DNA from: Halalkalibacter okhensis
Lineage (GTDB): Bacteria > Bacillota > Bacilli > Bacillales > Bacillaceae_D
Reading direction: 5' to 3'
Length of the DNA stretch: 64,000 nt
Assembly (NCBI RefSeq): GCF_000787375.1
Contig: NZ_JRJU01000022.1
Coordinates: forward strand, 1-64,000
Positions 7,695-16,381 of the stretch are shown piece by piece. The notes under the pieces were generated by a model. It did not search any database. It had not been told where the DNA came from and was given only the letters and a program-made list of their open reading frames with translations. Position 1 is the stretch's first letter. Each line of letters opens with the position of its first letter. The position numbers and the translations under genes are program-made.

Positions 7695-9038
7695 TCACCC
7701 TTTTTTGTAATAATCAGAAACAAATCCTGTTGTTGCATCTCCTGCTTGAAAAACAGAATGAGACAACACTTGCCTCAGCATAGGGATATTTGTTTTTATT
7801 CCTTCAATGCTGCATTGTTCTAGCACATTGGACATCTTAGCAATCGTCTCTTTTCGGTTATCCCCTTTTGCTATAAGTTTGGCAATTAATGGATCATAGT
7901 AAGGAGTTACAACTGTCCCTTTTTCTACAGCACACTCATAACGAATTCCCTCTAATGTTGGCAAAGACCATTTTGAAATGGTACCTGGAGAGGGGTAAAA
8001 CGTTTTAGGATCCTCTGCATAAATTCTTACCTCAATGGCATGCCCATTTCTTTGAATGTCCTTTTGTGCAAAAGGCAAACGTTCACCAGCAGCAATTCGA
8101 AGTTGCCACTCTACTAAATCAATCCCCGTTATTTCCTCGGTTACTGGATGTTCCACTTGTAACCTCGTGTTCATTTCTAGAAAATAGACTTGTTTGTTTT
8201 CATCCACTAAACACTCAATTGTCCCTGCATTTGTGTAGCCTAACTTTTTAACAGCATCTGTTGCCAATTTTCCCATCTTACTGCGAAGCCCATCATCTAG
8301 AAACGGGGAAGGAGATTCTTCAACGACTTTTTGATTCCTTCGCTGTATGGAACAGTCTCTTTCCCATAAGTGAATCGCATTTCCAAATTGATCTGCTAAA
8401 ATTTGAATCTCTATATGCCGTGCTTGTTCAATTGCTTTTTCAGCAAACATTTCACCGTTACCAAAAAACATCTTCGCTCTTTTTTGATTTGAAGCAAAAG
8501 CCCTTCTTACTTGTTCTTCATTTTCGACTTTTTGCATCCCAATTCCGCCACCTCCAGCAGAGGCTTTCATCATAAGCGGATAACCGAGATGACTGATCGC
8601 TTGCACGAACTCGTCTTCCTCTTCTGTTGCCAGTTCCGTTCCTGGAATCACTGGAAACCCAACCTGTTTCATGGCATTTCGTGCTTTTACTTTTTCTCCC
8701 ATCAATTCAATCATTTCAGGTTTCGGTCCGATAAACGCCAAGTTCTCATTTTGACACCTTCTTGCAAAGTCAGCATTTTCAGATAACAATCCATAGCCAG
8801 GATGAATAGCATCTGCCTGACTTTCCTTGGCTACCTCGATAATCTTATTCATGTTTAAATAGCTTTCTTGTACTTTAGAAGGACCTACTAGATACGCTTG
8901 ATCTGCCCTCTGTACAAATAGCGCATTTTCGTCTGCTTCTGAATAGATAGCAACCGTCTCTATCCCCAGTCTTTTGCATGTTCGGATAATACGGAGAGCT
9001 ATTTCTCCTCTATTAGCAATTAGTACTCGAGTAAACAT
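7695..9038 (-). CDS. yngH: Biotin carboxylase subunit
   Basis: This 447-residue ATP-grasp enzyme carboxylates biotin on YngHB using bicarbonate and ATP. Its domains are an N-terminal Rossmann-like region beginning RVLIANRGEIALRI, then an ATP-grasp with the glycine-rich loop KASAGGGGIGM (about 159-169). The core EMNTRLQVEHPVTE (about 286-299) holds the metal and bicarbonate site, followed by a C-terminal carboxylase domain. The length equals that of AccC. It is distinguished from housekeeping accC by its operon partners. Just 15 bp separate it from yngJ. Confidence 0.94.
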   Translation of the reverse strand: MFTRVLIANRGEIALRIIRTCKRLGIETVAIYSEADENALFVQRADQAYLVGPSKVQESYLNMNKIIEVAKESQADAIHPGYGLLSENADFARRCQNENLAFIGPKPEMIELMGEKVKARNAMKQVGFPVIPGTELATEEEDEFVQAISHLGYPLMMKASAGGGGIGMQKVENEEQVRRAFASNQKRAKMFFGNGEMFAEKAIEQARHIEIQILADQFGNAIHLWERDCSIQRRNQKVVEESPSPFLDDGLRSKMGKLATDAVKKLGYTNAGTIECLVDENKQVYFLEMNTRLQVEHPVTEEITGIDLVEWQLRIAAGERLPFAQKDIQRNGHAIEVRIYAEDPKTFYPSPGTISKWSLPTLEGIRYECAVEKGTVVTPYYDPLIAKLIAKGDNRKETIAKMSNVLEQCSIEGIKTNIPMLRQVLSHSVFQAGDATTGFVSDYYKKG

Positions 9039-9053
9039 CGAACTCCTCCAATC

Positions 9054-10199
9054 TCAAAAACACCCTAATTGCCTTGCGATGACAAGACGTTGGATCTCAG
9101 AGGTGCCTTCACCAATTTCCATAAGTTTGGCATCTCGCAGCATCCGCTCAATGCCATATTCACGCATATAGCCATAGCCTCCATGAATTTGTAACGCTTC
9201 ATTACACACTCTTGTCGCGGTTTCAGATGCGAACAACTTAGCAAATGCGGCCTCTTTTGAAAACGGCTTATTTTTATCTTTAAGCCAGGCTGCTTTTTGA
9301 ACCATATTTCTAGCTAGCTCAATCTCCATGGCCATATCAGCAAGCTTAAATTGAATCGCTTGAAAATGAGACAGTGTCCTCCCAAACTGCTTCCGTTCTT
9401 TTGCATAAGTCAGAGCCTTATCAAAAGCTGCTTGAGCAATTCCAACCGCTAAGGCAGCAATCGAAATTCTTCCCCCATCCAAAGTATAGAGAAATTGTTT
9501 AAATCCTTTAGAGGGATCACCTAATAAGTGGTCTTTTGGTACTCTCACATTTTCTAAAACTAGTTCACACGTATTTGAAGCTCGAACGCCCATTTTGTCG
9601 TAGTCGCATCGAATATGAAAGCCTTCCATTCCTGTTGGAACAATGAAGGCAGAGATGATTTTTTTCCCATTCGAATCTACTCCGGTCACCGCTGTAACGA
9701 TCACGCATTTCGCATAACCTGCGTTGGTAATCCAACATTTTTCTCCATTAATAACGAATTCATCCCCATCCAGCACAGCCGTTGTTCTTGTACCGCCTGC
9801 ATCGGAACCCGCATTCGGTTCTGTTAACCCAAATGAACCAAGGGCTTCCCCTTTTGCTAGTGGGATAAGATATGTTTGTTTCTGCTCCTCTGTCCCAAAA
9901 TAATAAATTGGACTCGCTCCAAGAGAGACTGCAGCAGCATAACTTAAGCCCGTTCCGCCACAAGCACGGCCAATTTCTTCAACAGCAAGTGCATACGTAA
10001 TGGTATCGGCTCCTGCTCCGCCGTACTCTTCCGGAAAAGGCAAACCTAATAGGCCTAGTTCGCCCATCTTTTTAAATACTTCTTTCGGAAATGTCGCATT
10101 CTTATCCCAATTTTCAGCATTGGGGACTATTTCAGATCGAGCAAAATGACGTACCATATCTTGAACGATGCGTTGTTCTTTTGTTAACTCGAAATCCAT
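9054..10199 (-). CDS. yngJ: Acyl-CoA dehydrogenase (YngJ type)
   Basis: This 381-residue FAD enzyme is the first gene of the operon and introduces a 2,3-double bond into an acyl-CoA. The FAD/substrate segment is ITNAGYAK, and the C-terminal motif MEIGEGTSEIQRLVIARQLG places the catalytic base at about Glu364. That is the position used by short/medium-chain and 2-methyl-branched enzymes. Isovaleryl-CoA dehydrogenase instead uses a helix-G Glu (LDLER motif), where this protein has LDGGR. The context says leucine breakdown, but the residues argue for caution. TAAGGAGGATGACG precedes the ATG. Confidence 0.93.
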   Translation of the reverse strand: MDFELTKEQRIVQDMVRHFARSEIVPNAENWDKNATFPKEVFKKMGELGLLGLPFPEEYGGAGADTITYALAVEEIGRACGGTGLSYAAAVSLGASPIYYFGTEEQKQTYLIPLAKGEALGSFGLTEPNAGSDAGGTRTTAVLDGDEFVINGEKCWITNAGYAKCVIVTAVTGVDSNGKKIISAFIVPTGMEGFHIRCDYDKMGVRASNTCELVLENVRVPKDHLLGDPSKGFKQFLYTLDGGRISIAALAVGIAQAAFDKALTYAKERKQFGRTLSHFQAIQFKLADMAMEIELARNMVQKAAWLKDKNKPFSKEAAFAKLFASETATRVCNEALQIHGGYGYMREYGIERMLRDAKLMEIGEGTSEIQRLVIARQLGCF

Positions 10200-10221
10200 T
10201 CGTCATCCTCCTTAAATAAGT

Positions 10222-10235
10222 TGAGCGCCCGCTCA
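10222..10235. promoter_or_regulatory. Perfect palindrome TGAGCG-CC-CGCTCA, likely TetR-type operator
   Basis: The 14-bp inverted repeat lies 23 bp upstream of the yngJ start. It resembles in style the TGAATGA-type operators of B. subtilis FadR (TetR family), which control fatty acid and acyl-CoA catabolism. Acyl-CoA-responsive repression of the operon is inferred; the regulator is not in the window. Confidence 0.5.
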
Positions 10236-10321
10236 TTTCAAAGTACCTAATTTAACTATACGTCGGTTATACTCATCGCATGACAAATATGTAAGCGTTA
10301 ACATAATAACTACTCATTTAC

Positions 10322-10355
10322 AAGAAAAGATAGGGTTATCGAATGAATAACCCTA
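10322..10355 (-). terminator. Terminator after iadA
   Basis: TAGGGTTAT and ATAACCCTA pair over 7 nt, followed on the minus strand by TCTTTTCTTG. Confidence 0.8.
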
Positions 10356-10401
10356 CCTTCACAAAATACTCTATCTAGTTATTCTATGTATGGCATCTAT
10401 G

Positions 10402-11571
10402 CTATTCAAATGTTCCTTTCACTTGAACAACACCATCTCTAACCATAACTTGTCCTTGAGCAATTACAGTTTGAATATGAAAATCTTTCGTTAATAAAAC
10501 AAGATCTGCATCATTTCCTACTACAAGTTCGCCCTTGCCTTTTAACTTCAATGCCTGAGCAGGGTTTTTCGTAATTACTTGCAATGCTTTCTCTAATGGT
10601 ACATCTTCATCCAATACTGCATCTCTCACCTCTGCAAAAAGGGATTTGATTTCACCAATTTGTAAGCCTACCAACTTGCCTTGACCATCAAAAGCAGGTA
10701 AACTTCCTTGTGCATCAGAAGTAAAAGTAATTTGCTCTAGCGGAACTTCCTCATCCAAAAGTAATTTCAATGCCCGGCTACATTTCACTTCACCTTCCTC
10801 CAAGAATGTCGGCACTGTACTTGTCGTAAAGTCAACATACCCGCCTTTTTTGGCATATTCTACTCCTGCTTTAAATAAGTTCGCATTTCGATTTATATGA
10901 GTGGGGAGAAATTGTGTAATAGGAAGGTCAGATTGAGCAATGACTTCCTCCAATATGGAAAGAGTTTGCTCGCTATCGCCAACATGCACATTTACCTTCC
11001 CGCCTTTTCCAGCTAACATTCCTCCCACTCTGGCTTCTGCCGCAATTCTTTTGAGCTCATCCACCGTTGGCTGTGAAGAACGATGATCAGATATTGCAAC
11101 CTCTCCTACTCCAATAATTTGGTCAATAAGCATTAAATCACTTTGAATCGATCCTGTTAAAGGCTTAATAGGAACTTGATATGAGCCAGTATGAACGTAA
11201 CAAGAAATGCCTTCTTCTACTAGACCTTTTGCTTTGGCAATTAAGTCAGGCATGGTTCGACTCGTTCCATCTGTTCCAATCACGCCAACAATCGTTGTAA
11301 CTCCTGCTGTCGTCGCTTGGCTTAGCATCAATTCCGGTGTGCGCGTTTTAAATCCTCCTTCGCCTCCTCCACCAATAATGTGAACATGACTGTCAATGAA
11401 CCCCGGAGCAATATAATGACCTTCTCCATTTATTACTTGAACGTCTATAGGTAAGCTTGTTCCATCAATCGAATCTTCCATTGCGATGATTTTTCCTCCG
11501 GCCACTAACAAATCTTTTTTTCCTTTATAGACAGGTGAATACACCTCACCTTGTTTGATCAACATTAACAT
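10402..11571 (-). CDS. iadA: Isoaspartyl dipeptidase
   Basis: The 389-residue amidohydrolase-superfamily enzyme cleaves beta-aspartyl dipeptides from damaged proteins. Zinc ligands are visible: His62 and His64 (SHVH), His196 (VHVGD), His225 (LPTHINRN) and Asp286 (TSDAQGS). Arg164 in ISDHRSS matches the substrate-binding Arg169 of the E. coli enzyme. The residue seven before it, carboxylated Lys162 in E. coli, is Glu157 here, so the metal bridge must be made by a glutamate. It appears monocistronic with its own terminator and lies 202 bp upstream of the yng operon 5' end. Confidence 0.93.
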   Translation of the reverse strand: MLMLIKQGEVYSPVYKGKKDLLVAGGKIIAMEDSIDGTSLPIDVQVINGEGHYIAPGFIDSHVHIIGGGGEGGFKTRTPELMLSQATTAGVTTIVGVIGTDGTSRTMPDLIAKAKGLVEEGISCYVHTGSYQVPIKPLTGSIQSDLMLIDQIIGVGEVAISDHRSSQPTVDELKRIAAEARVGGMLAGKGGKVNVHVGDSEQTLSILEEVIAQSDLPITQFLPTHINRNANLFKAGVEYAKKGGYVDFTTSTVPTFLEEGEVKCSRALKLLLDEEVPLEQITFTSDAQGSLPAFDGQGKLVGLQIGEIKSLFAEVRDAVLDEDVPLEKALQVITKNPAQALKLKGKGELVVGNDADLVLLTKDFHIQTVIAQGQVMVRDGVVQVKGTFE

Positions 11572-11756
11572 CTATGTCACTCCATCCTCGTTTGGAAAAT
11601 CTGTATGATTTTTAGTATAACAAAGTTTCGTTTGCTTGAAATTCGGAGATAAAAAACAATATTTGATAACCACTTCGCAAATACTAATAAGAAATGAAAC
11701 CAACATTTAATATTCTACGTATATCATATATATGTGTTTGAAAGGAGATAAAAAAA

Positions 11757-12308
11757 ATGGGATTTCTTATTGCCGTTGGCTTAATAATTGTTTTAGTTTT
11801 ATTTTGGATTTCTAGTTACAACCGTTTAGTGAAATACCGGAATTGGGTGGAGGAGTCTTGGGCTCAAATTGATGTTCAGTTAAAAAGAAGGTTTGACTTA
11901 ATTCCTAACCTTGTTGAAACAGTAAAAGGCTATGCAAAACACGAACAGGAAACGTTAGCAAAAGTAGTGGAGCTTCGAAACCAAATAACTGCCCCTGGAA
12001 GTAGTCGTCAAGAACAGATTGAAGCAAACAATGAATTATCTGGTGCACTAAGGCAGCTTTTTGCGTTACGAGAGGCCTATCCAGATTTAAAGGCAAGCAA
12101 CAATTTTAATATGCTTCAGGAGGAGCTATCAGGAACAGAAAACAAAATTGCTTATGCAAGACAGCTCTACAACAAAACAGTCATGGAGTACAACACCAAG
12201 ATTCAATCAATCCCAACAAACTTAGTTGCTTCAATGCATAATTTTTCAAGACGAGATATGCTCGAAATTCCGGCTGAAGAACGTGAAAATGTAAAAGTAC
12301 AGTTTTAG
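11757..12308 (+). CDS. lemA: LemA family protein
   Basis: The 183-residue protein has one N-terminal membrane segment (about 4-22), then a long helical bundle. The LemA signature WAQIDVQLKRRFDLIPNLVE (about 36-55) and the C-terminal FSRRDMLEIPAEERENVKVQF are present. GAAAGGAG precedes the ATG. It is paired with an HtpX protease 15 bp downstream, a frequent arrangement. The function is unknown; an envelope or protease-adaptor role is inferred from pairing. Confidence 0.93.
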   Translation: MGFLIAVGLIIVLVLFWISSYNRLVKYRNWVEESWAQIDVQLKRRFDLIPNLVETVKGYAKHEQETLAKVVELRNQITAPGSSRQEQIEANNELSGALRQLFALREAYPDLKASNNFNMLQEELSGTENKIAYARQLYNKTVMEYNTKIQSIPTNLVASMHNFSRRDMLEIPAEERENVKVQF

Positions 12309-12323
12309 ATTGGAGAAAAAGCA

Positions 12324-13202
12324 ATGATTCTCTATAAACAAATTGAACGAAATAAGCGGAATACAGTGTTCATCGTAGCAGGGTTTATTGTTTTTGTTTT
12401 AGCGATTGGAGCCTCGTTCACCTATATTACCTCTGGTAATTATTATTCTGGAATGTTGCTTGCCACTTTGATTGGTGGAGGTTATACGATTGTGATGCTA
12501 GTATCTAGCACAAATGTCGTTATGAGAATGAATCATGCAAAACAAGTCACCTCTAAAGATGACGATCCATTTTTATGGCATACTGTGGAGAACTTAGCTA
12601 TGGCAGCAAGAATTCCAATGCCTAAAATTTATATCATCCAAGATCAAAGTCCAAATGCTTTTGCAACAGGCACTTCACCTAAAAAGGGTGCTGTTGCTGT
12701 AACGACTGGACTGATGAATCGGTTGAACCGTGAAGAAATCGAAGGGGTTTTAGCACATGAAGTCGCTCACATTCGTAATTTTGATATTCGCTTAGCTACA
12801 ATAGCCGTTGCTCTTGTGTCAGCTGTCGCTATCTTAAGCGACCTTGGTTCACGAATGATGTTTTTTTCCAGAAGAAATCGAAACCAAAAGCAGCACCCGG
12901 CCATCTTAATTGTCGCCCTTTTATTATTAATTCTTGCGCCATTTATCGCAACGTTAATCCGCTTGGCTATTTCACGCAATCGTGAATATCTAGCTGATGC
13001 AAGTGCAGCAGAACTGACCAGAAATCCATACGCGCTCGCATCAGCCTTGGAAAAAATAACAGGAGTTGATACGCCTGTACAAGAGGCATCGAGTACGTCT
13101 GCTCCTTTATATTTTGCTGATCCTCTAAAGAAAAGAGCAGCCCAAATGTTCTCCACGCACCCAGACCCAAGAGAACGAATTCGCCGGCTCTCAAACATGT
13201 AA
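12324..13202 (+). CDS. htpX: HtpX-like membrane zinc protease (M48)
   Basis: This 292-residue integral membrane metalloprotease probably degrades misfolded membrane proteins. Two N-terminal membrane segments (about 14-35 and 42-62) are followed by the cytosolic active site HEVAH (His145, Glu146, His149). A third zinc ligand is Glu221 in SRNREYLADASAAELT. A further hydrophobic pair lies at about 156-175 and 192-213. It is co-transcribed with lemA and ends in a strong terminator. Length and motifs match Bacillus HtpX homologues. Confidence 0.93.
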   Translation: MILYKQIERNKRNTVFIVAGFIVFVLAIGASFTYITSGNYYSGMLLATLIGGGYTIVMLVSSTNVVMRMNHAKQVTSKDDDPFLWHTVENLAMAARIPMPKIYIIQDQSPNAFATGTSPKKGAVAVTTGLMNRLNREEIEGVLAHEVAHIRNFDIRLATIAVALVSAVAILSDLGSRMMFFSRRNRNQKQHPAILIVALLLLILAPFIATLIRLAISRNREYLADASAAELTRNPYALASALEKITGVDTPVQEASSTSAPLYFADPLKKRAAQMFSTHPDPRERIRRLSNM

Positions 13203-13214
13203 TCCTCATTAGAC

Positions 13215-13266
13215 GGACTATTTTAAAGGGTTCTTAACATCCCTTTTTAGAATAGTCCCTTTTTCA
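13215..13266 (+). terminator. Terminator of lemA-htpX
   Basis: GGACTATT...AAAGGG pairs with CCCTTTTTAGAATAGTCC and is followed by CTTTTTC. Confidence 0.85.
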
Positions 13267-13397
13267 TATAGACACTCCTCATTCATCTAGTCATTTTCTC
13301 CTTATTAACATTGTCAGAAAATTTACTATTCATTTTTTCTTTAGTGTGATATAGTATATTCACAAAACATTTTAACAATTTAAAGGAGGAATACGTC

Positions 13398-14774
13398 GTG
13401 TCAAGAAAGCAAGAACCAGGACGTGAGCAATGGGCCACAAGGCTAGGATTTATTTTAGCTGCGATGGGCTCAGCTGTTGGATTAGGTAATATTTGGAGAT
13501 TTTCTTATGTAGCAGGAGAAAATGGTGGTGCAGCATTTATCTTGGTATATCTAGTTATGATTGTTTTAATTGGTGTTCCCATTGTGATGTCTGAATTTAC
13601 AATCGGACGTAAAGCACAAAGTGACGCCGTGGGTGCATTTGAAAAATTGTCACCAGGAGGAGAGCGATTAGCTCCAGGTGAACCATGGAAAGCAGCAGGT
13701 ATCATGGGTGTTGCCGCTGCATTTATGATTCTTTCATTTTATGGTGTTATCGCTGGATGGATTGTTTATTATTTCGTTAATTACTTAACAGGTAACCTTT
13801 GGAGTGCTCCTGCAGGTGGATATGGTGATTTCTTCGGAGGCTTTATTACTAGCCCTACGCAACCACTTATGTGGCAGTTTTTATTTATGGCTTTAACAAT
13901 TGGAATTGTCTTTGTTGGTGTAAAAAAAGGGATCGAACGTTCAAACAAAATCTTAATGCCATTACTTGGAATTTTACTTATTGTTCTTTCTATTTATGGA
14001 TTAACTCTTGGTGGAGCACAAGAAGGTCTAGCCTTTTTATTCTCTCCTGATTGGTCTGCCTTAACCAATCCTAGCATTTATTTAGCTGCATTAGGGCAAG
14101 CATTCTTCTCTCTTAGTTTAGGGATGGGCGCCTTAATAACGTACGGAAGTTATTTATCAAACAAGGAGAAGCTTCCTGGTGCTGCTGCAAGTGTTGCTGG
14201 TTTAGATACAGCATTTGCTATTATTGCTGGTATTATGATCTTCCCTGCTGTGTTTGCTTTTGGAATTGAGCCTGGCTCAGGTCCTGGACTTGTGTTTGTT
14301 GTTATGCCTGATGTCTTTGATAGCTTTGCTCTTGGTGGCATTTTTGGACTTTTATTTTTCTTCTTACTTGCTGCAGCTGCTCTTACATCAGCTGTCTCAT
14401 TATTAGAAGTAGCCGTAGCCTACTTTATGAGAAAATTTGCTTGGTCTCGTAAGCAAGCTGCGATTATTGTTGGTTCTTTAATCTTTTTACTAGGTATCCC
14501 GTCCTCTCTAGGTCAAGGAGTATTATCACATATTAGTATTATTGGAGGACGTGACATTTTAGATTCAATTGATTTTATCGCTTCAAATATCTTCCTTCCA
14601 CTTGGTGGATTAATCATTGCCCTCTTTATGGGCTGGGGCTGGAAGAAAGCTGATGCCTTGCGTGATTCTGATTTTGGCAATACAACTCTAGGGCATATTT
14701 GGTTATTTTTATTACGCTATATCGTACCAGTAGCCATTATTGCTGTCTTTATTAGCTCAATTAGAGAATTTTAA
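13398..14774 (+). CDS. Neurotransmitter:sodium symporter (NSS/SNF) family transporter
   Basis: This 458-residue polytopic protein probably imports an amino acid with Na+. The family signature AAMGSAVGLGNIWRFSY (about 20-36) is intact and includes the unwound TM1 sodium/substrate site; about 11-12 membrane segments follow. It starts at GTG, 8 nt after TAAAGGAGG. B. subtilis YocR and YhdH are of this size, but I cannot choose between them. It is monocistronic and closed by a bidirectional terminator. Sodium coupling fits an alkaliphile. Confidence 0.9.
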   Translation: MSRKQEPGREQWATRLGFILAAMGSAVGLGNIWRFSYVAGENGGAAFILVYLVMIVLIGVPIVMSEFTIGRKAQSDAVGAFEKLSPGGERLAPGEPWKAAGIMGVAAAFMILSFYGVIAGWIVYYFVNYLTGNLWSAPAGGYGDFFGGFITSPTQPLMWQFLFMALTIGIVFVGVKKGIERSNKILMPLLGILLIVLSIYGLTLGGAQEGLAFLFSPDWSALTNPSIYLAALGQAFFSLSLGMGALITYGSYLSNKEKLPGAAASVAGLDTAFAIIAGIMIFPAVFAFGIEPGSGPGLVFVVMPDVFDSFALGGIFGLLFFFLLAAAALTSAVSLLEVAVAYFMRKFAWSRKQAAIIVGSLIFLLGIPSSLGQGVLSHISIIGGRDILDSIDFIASNIFLPLGGLIIALFMGWGWKKADALRDSDFGNTTLGHIWLFLLRYIVPVAIIAVFISSIREF

Positions 14775-14785
14775 ATGATAAAAAT

Positions 14786-14827
14786 GAGACTTAGTCGGTT
14801 ATTGAACCAACTAAGTCTCGTTTTTTT
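14786..14827. terminator. Bidirectional terminator between convergent genes
   Basis: GAGACTTAGT pairs with ACTAAGTCTC. T runs follow on the + strand (GTTTTTTTA) and on the minus strand (ATTTTTATC). It abuts the stop codon of the leftward aminotransferase gene. Confidence 0.9.
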
Positions 14828-16040
14828 ATTTGACATTCACTAACCTTTTTTCCATTTCTTCTTGAATCATAGGAACAAATAATTTCATCCCTTGTTGAAT
14901 TTTCTCTGGAGTCGCATGGGTAAAGTTTAATCGCAATGTATTTGTCTTTGGTGTTCCTGCGTAGAACGGTTCACCAGGTACGTAGGCGACACCGCGATCA
15001 ACCGCATCATTTAAAAGCGAGGTCATATTCAACGACTTTTCTACTTCTAGCCAAAGAAACATTCCACCTTTTGGCTTAACAAAATGAACCTCTGGCAAGT
15101 TTGCTTCCTCCAAACACTGTACCATGACTTCCATCCGACTTTTATATACTTTAATTAAATGGTTAATATGTGCATCTAGATCATAATGCGTACATAATTG
15201 ATATAGGGCTTGCTGGGACAAAGAGTTCGAATGTAAGTCATTTGCTTGCTTTGCCTGAGCCATCATTCGAATGACTTGATACGGTCCAACAATCCAGCCC
15301 GTACGCAGTGCAGGTACAGCTGTCTTAGAAAACGTACTCGTATACATGACATGTGTGCCATCATCTAAAGAGGCTAATGGTTGATAGACTTCATCCTCTG
15401 TAAACTGGAGCTCCCCATACGGATCATCCTCAAACACGACCACTTTGTACTTATGTACAAGATTAATTAGTTGCTTTCGTCTCTCAAGTGACCAAACCCG
15501 ACCAGCAGGATTTGAAAATGTCGGAACTACATAGATACATTTTGGATTATGTTGTTTTAATTTCCTCTCTAAGTCGTCTGGAAGCATTCCATCATCATCA
15601 GAGTCGACTGCAACAACTGATGCTTCATACGATTTAAACACTTGAAGTGCAGCTAAATACGTTGGGTCTTCTGTTAAGACGACATCACCAGGACTTAGCA
15701 TGATGCGCGAGAACAAATCAATCGCTTGTTGTGAACCTGTTGTGACCAAGACTTCATCTGATGTAAATCCAGTGATCCCTTTTTTGCTCATCCGTTCTAA
15801 GATAACTTCTCTTAATGGGCGATACCCTTCTGTCTCCATATACTGCAACGATTTTTTTCCTGTTTGAAAAACCCTTGAGAATGCATCTTCAAGTCCATCA
15901 AGAGGAAACAAATCATCATCTGGAAGTCCACCCGCGAATGAGATTACATTTCCTTTCCCTACAATTTTCAAAATATCTCTAACCGCAGAAGATTGCAAAT
16001 AACGAACTCGATCTGCAAAGGCATACTTCATTTCTAGCAC
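14826..16040 (-). CDS. PLP-dependent aminotransferase, 2-aminoadipate/LysN-like
   Basis: The 404-residue fold-type I aminotransferase lacks the winged-helix domain of MocR regulators. NPAG with Asn177, Asp205 and Tyr208 (EDDPYGE) contact the cofactor. The Schiff-base lysine is Lys239 in STFSKTAVPALRTGW, and the substrate Arg is in the C-terminal NTLRLNFTH. The SFAGGLPDDDLFP N-terminal block is typical of the broad-specificity LysN/YdcR-like group acting on 2-aminoadipate, aromatic or branched amino acids. The true substrate cannot be read from sequence. It stands alone. Confidence 0.85.
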   Translation of the reverse strand: MLEMKYAFADRVRYLQSSAVRDILKIVGKGNVISFAGGLPDDDLFPLDGLEDAFSRVFQTGKKSLQYMETEGYRPLREVILERMSKKGITGFTSDEVLVTTGSQQAIDLFSRIMLSPGDVVLTEDPTYLAALQVFKSYEASVVAVDSDDDGMLPDDLERKLKQHNPKCIYVVPTFSNPAGRVWSLERRKQLINLVHKYKVVVFEDDPYGELQFTEDEVYQPLASLDDGTHVMYTSTFSKTAVPALRTGWIVGPYQVIRMMAQAKQANDLHSNSLSQQALYQLCTHYDLDAHINHLIKVYKSRMEVMVQCLEEANLPEVHFVKPKGGMFLWLEVEKSLNMTSLLNDAVDRGVAYVPGEPFYAGTPKTNTLRLNFTHATPEKIQQGMKLFVPMIQEEMEKRLVNVK

Positions 16041-16282
16041 CTCTATTTTTATAAAATTTTGAATATTACATCTATATTACTCTGAATTCGCGAAATGTCA
16101 ATCAATCTAACTCACTTTACAAAAAGAACCTAATGATTACTTTCTCCACCACCTGAGGAAATATTCTGACCTTCCTTTATTTGCCCTTATTAGGATACTA
16201 TCTAGAGACTTTAGAAACAAGAAAAATGTGTCGATTTATTAGAAATAATGTAGAAGATAAATGGTCTAACGGAGATTATGTC

Positions 16283-16370
16283 AAAAAAAAGGACTCATAA
16301 TGAGGCTTAGCAAGAACACATGAGCGAAATAGTGCACACAATGTGTTTCAATGGCAGCTCTTATAAGTCC
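16283..16370 (-). terminator. Long branched hairpin after bmrD
   Basis: GGACTTATAA pairs with TTATGAGTCC around about 60 nt that includes an inner AACACA/TGTGTT stem; on the minus strand TTTTTTT follows. The rest of the 341-bp gap (16041-16381) holds only the AT-rich upstream region of the aminotransferase gene, and I see no ORF in it. Confidence 0.65.
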
Positions 16371-16381
16371 ACGTCACTTTA

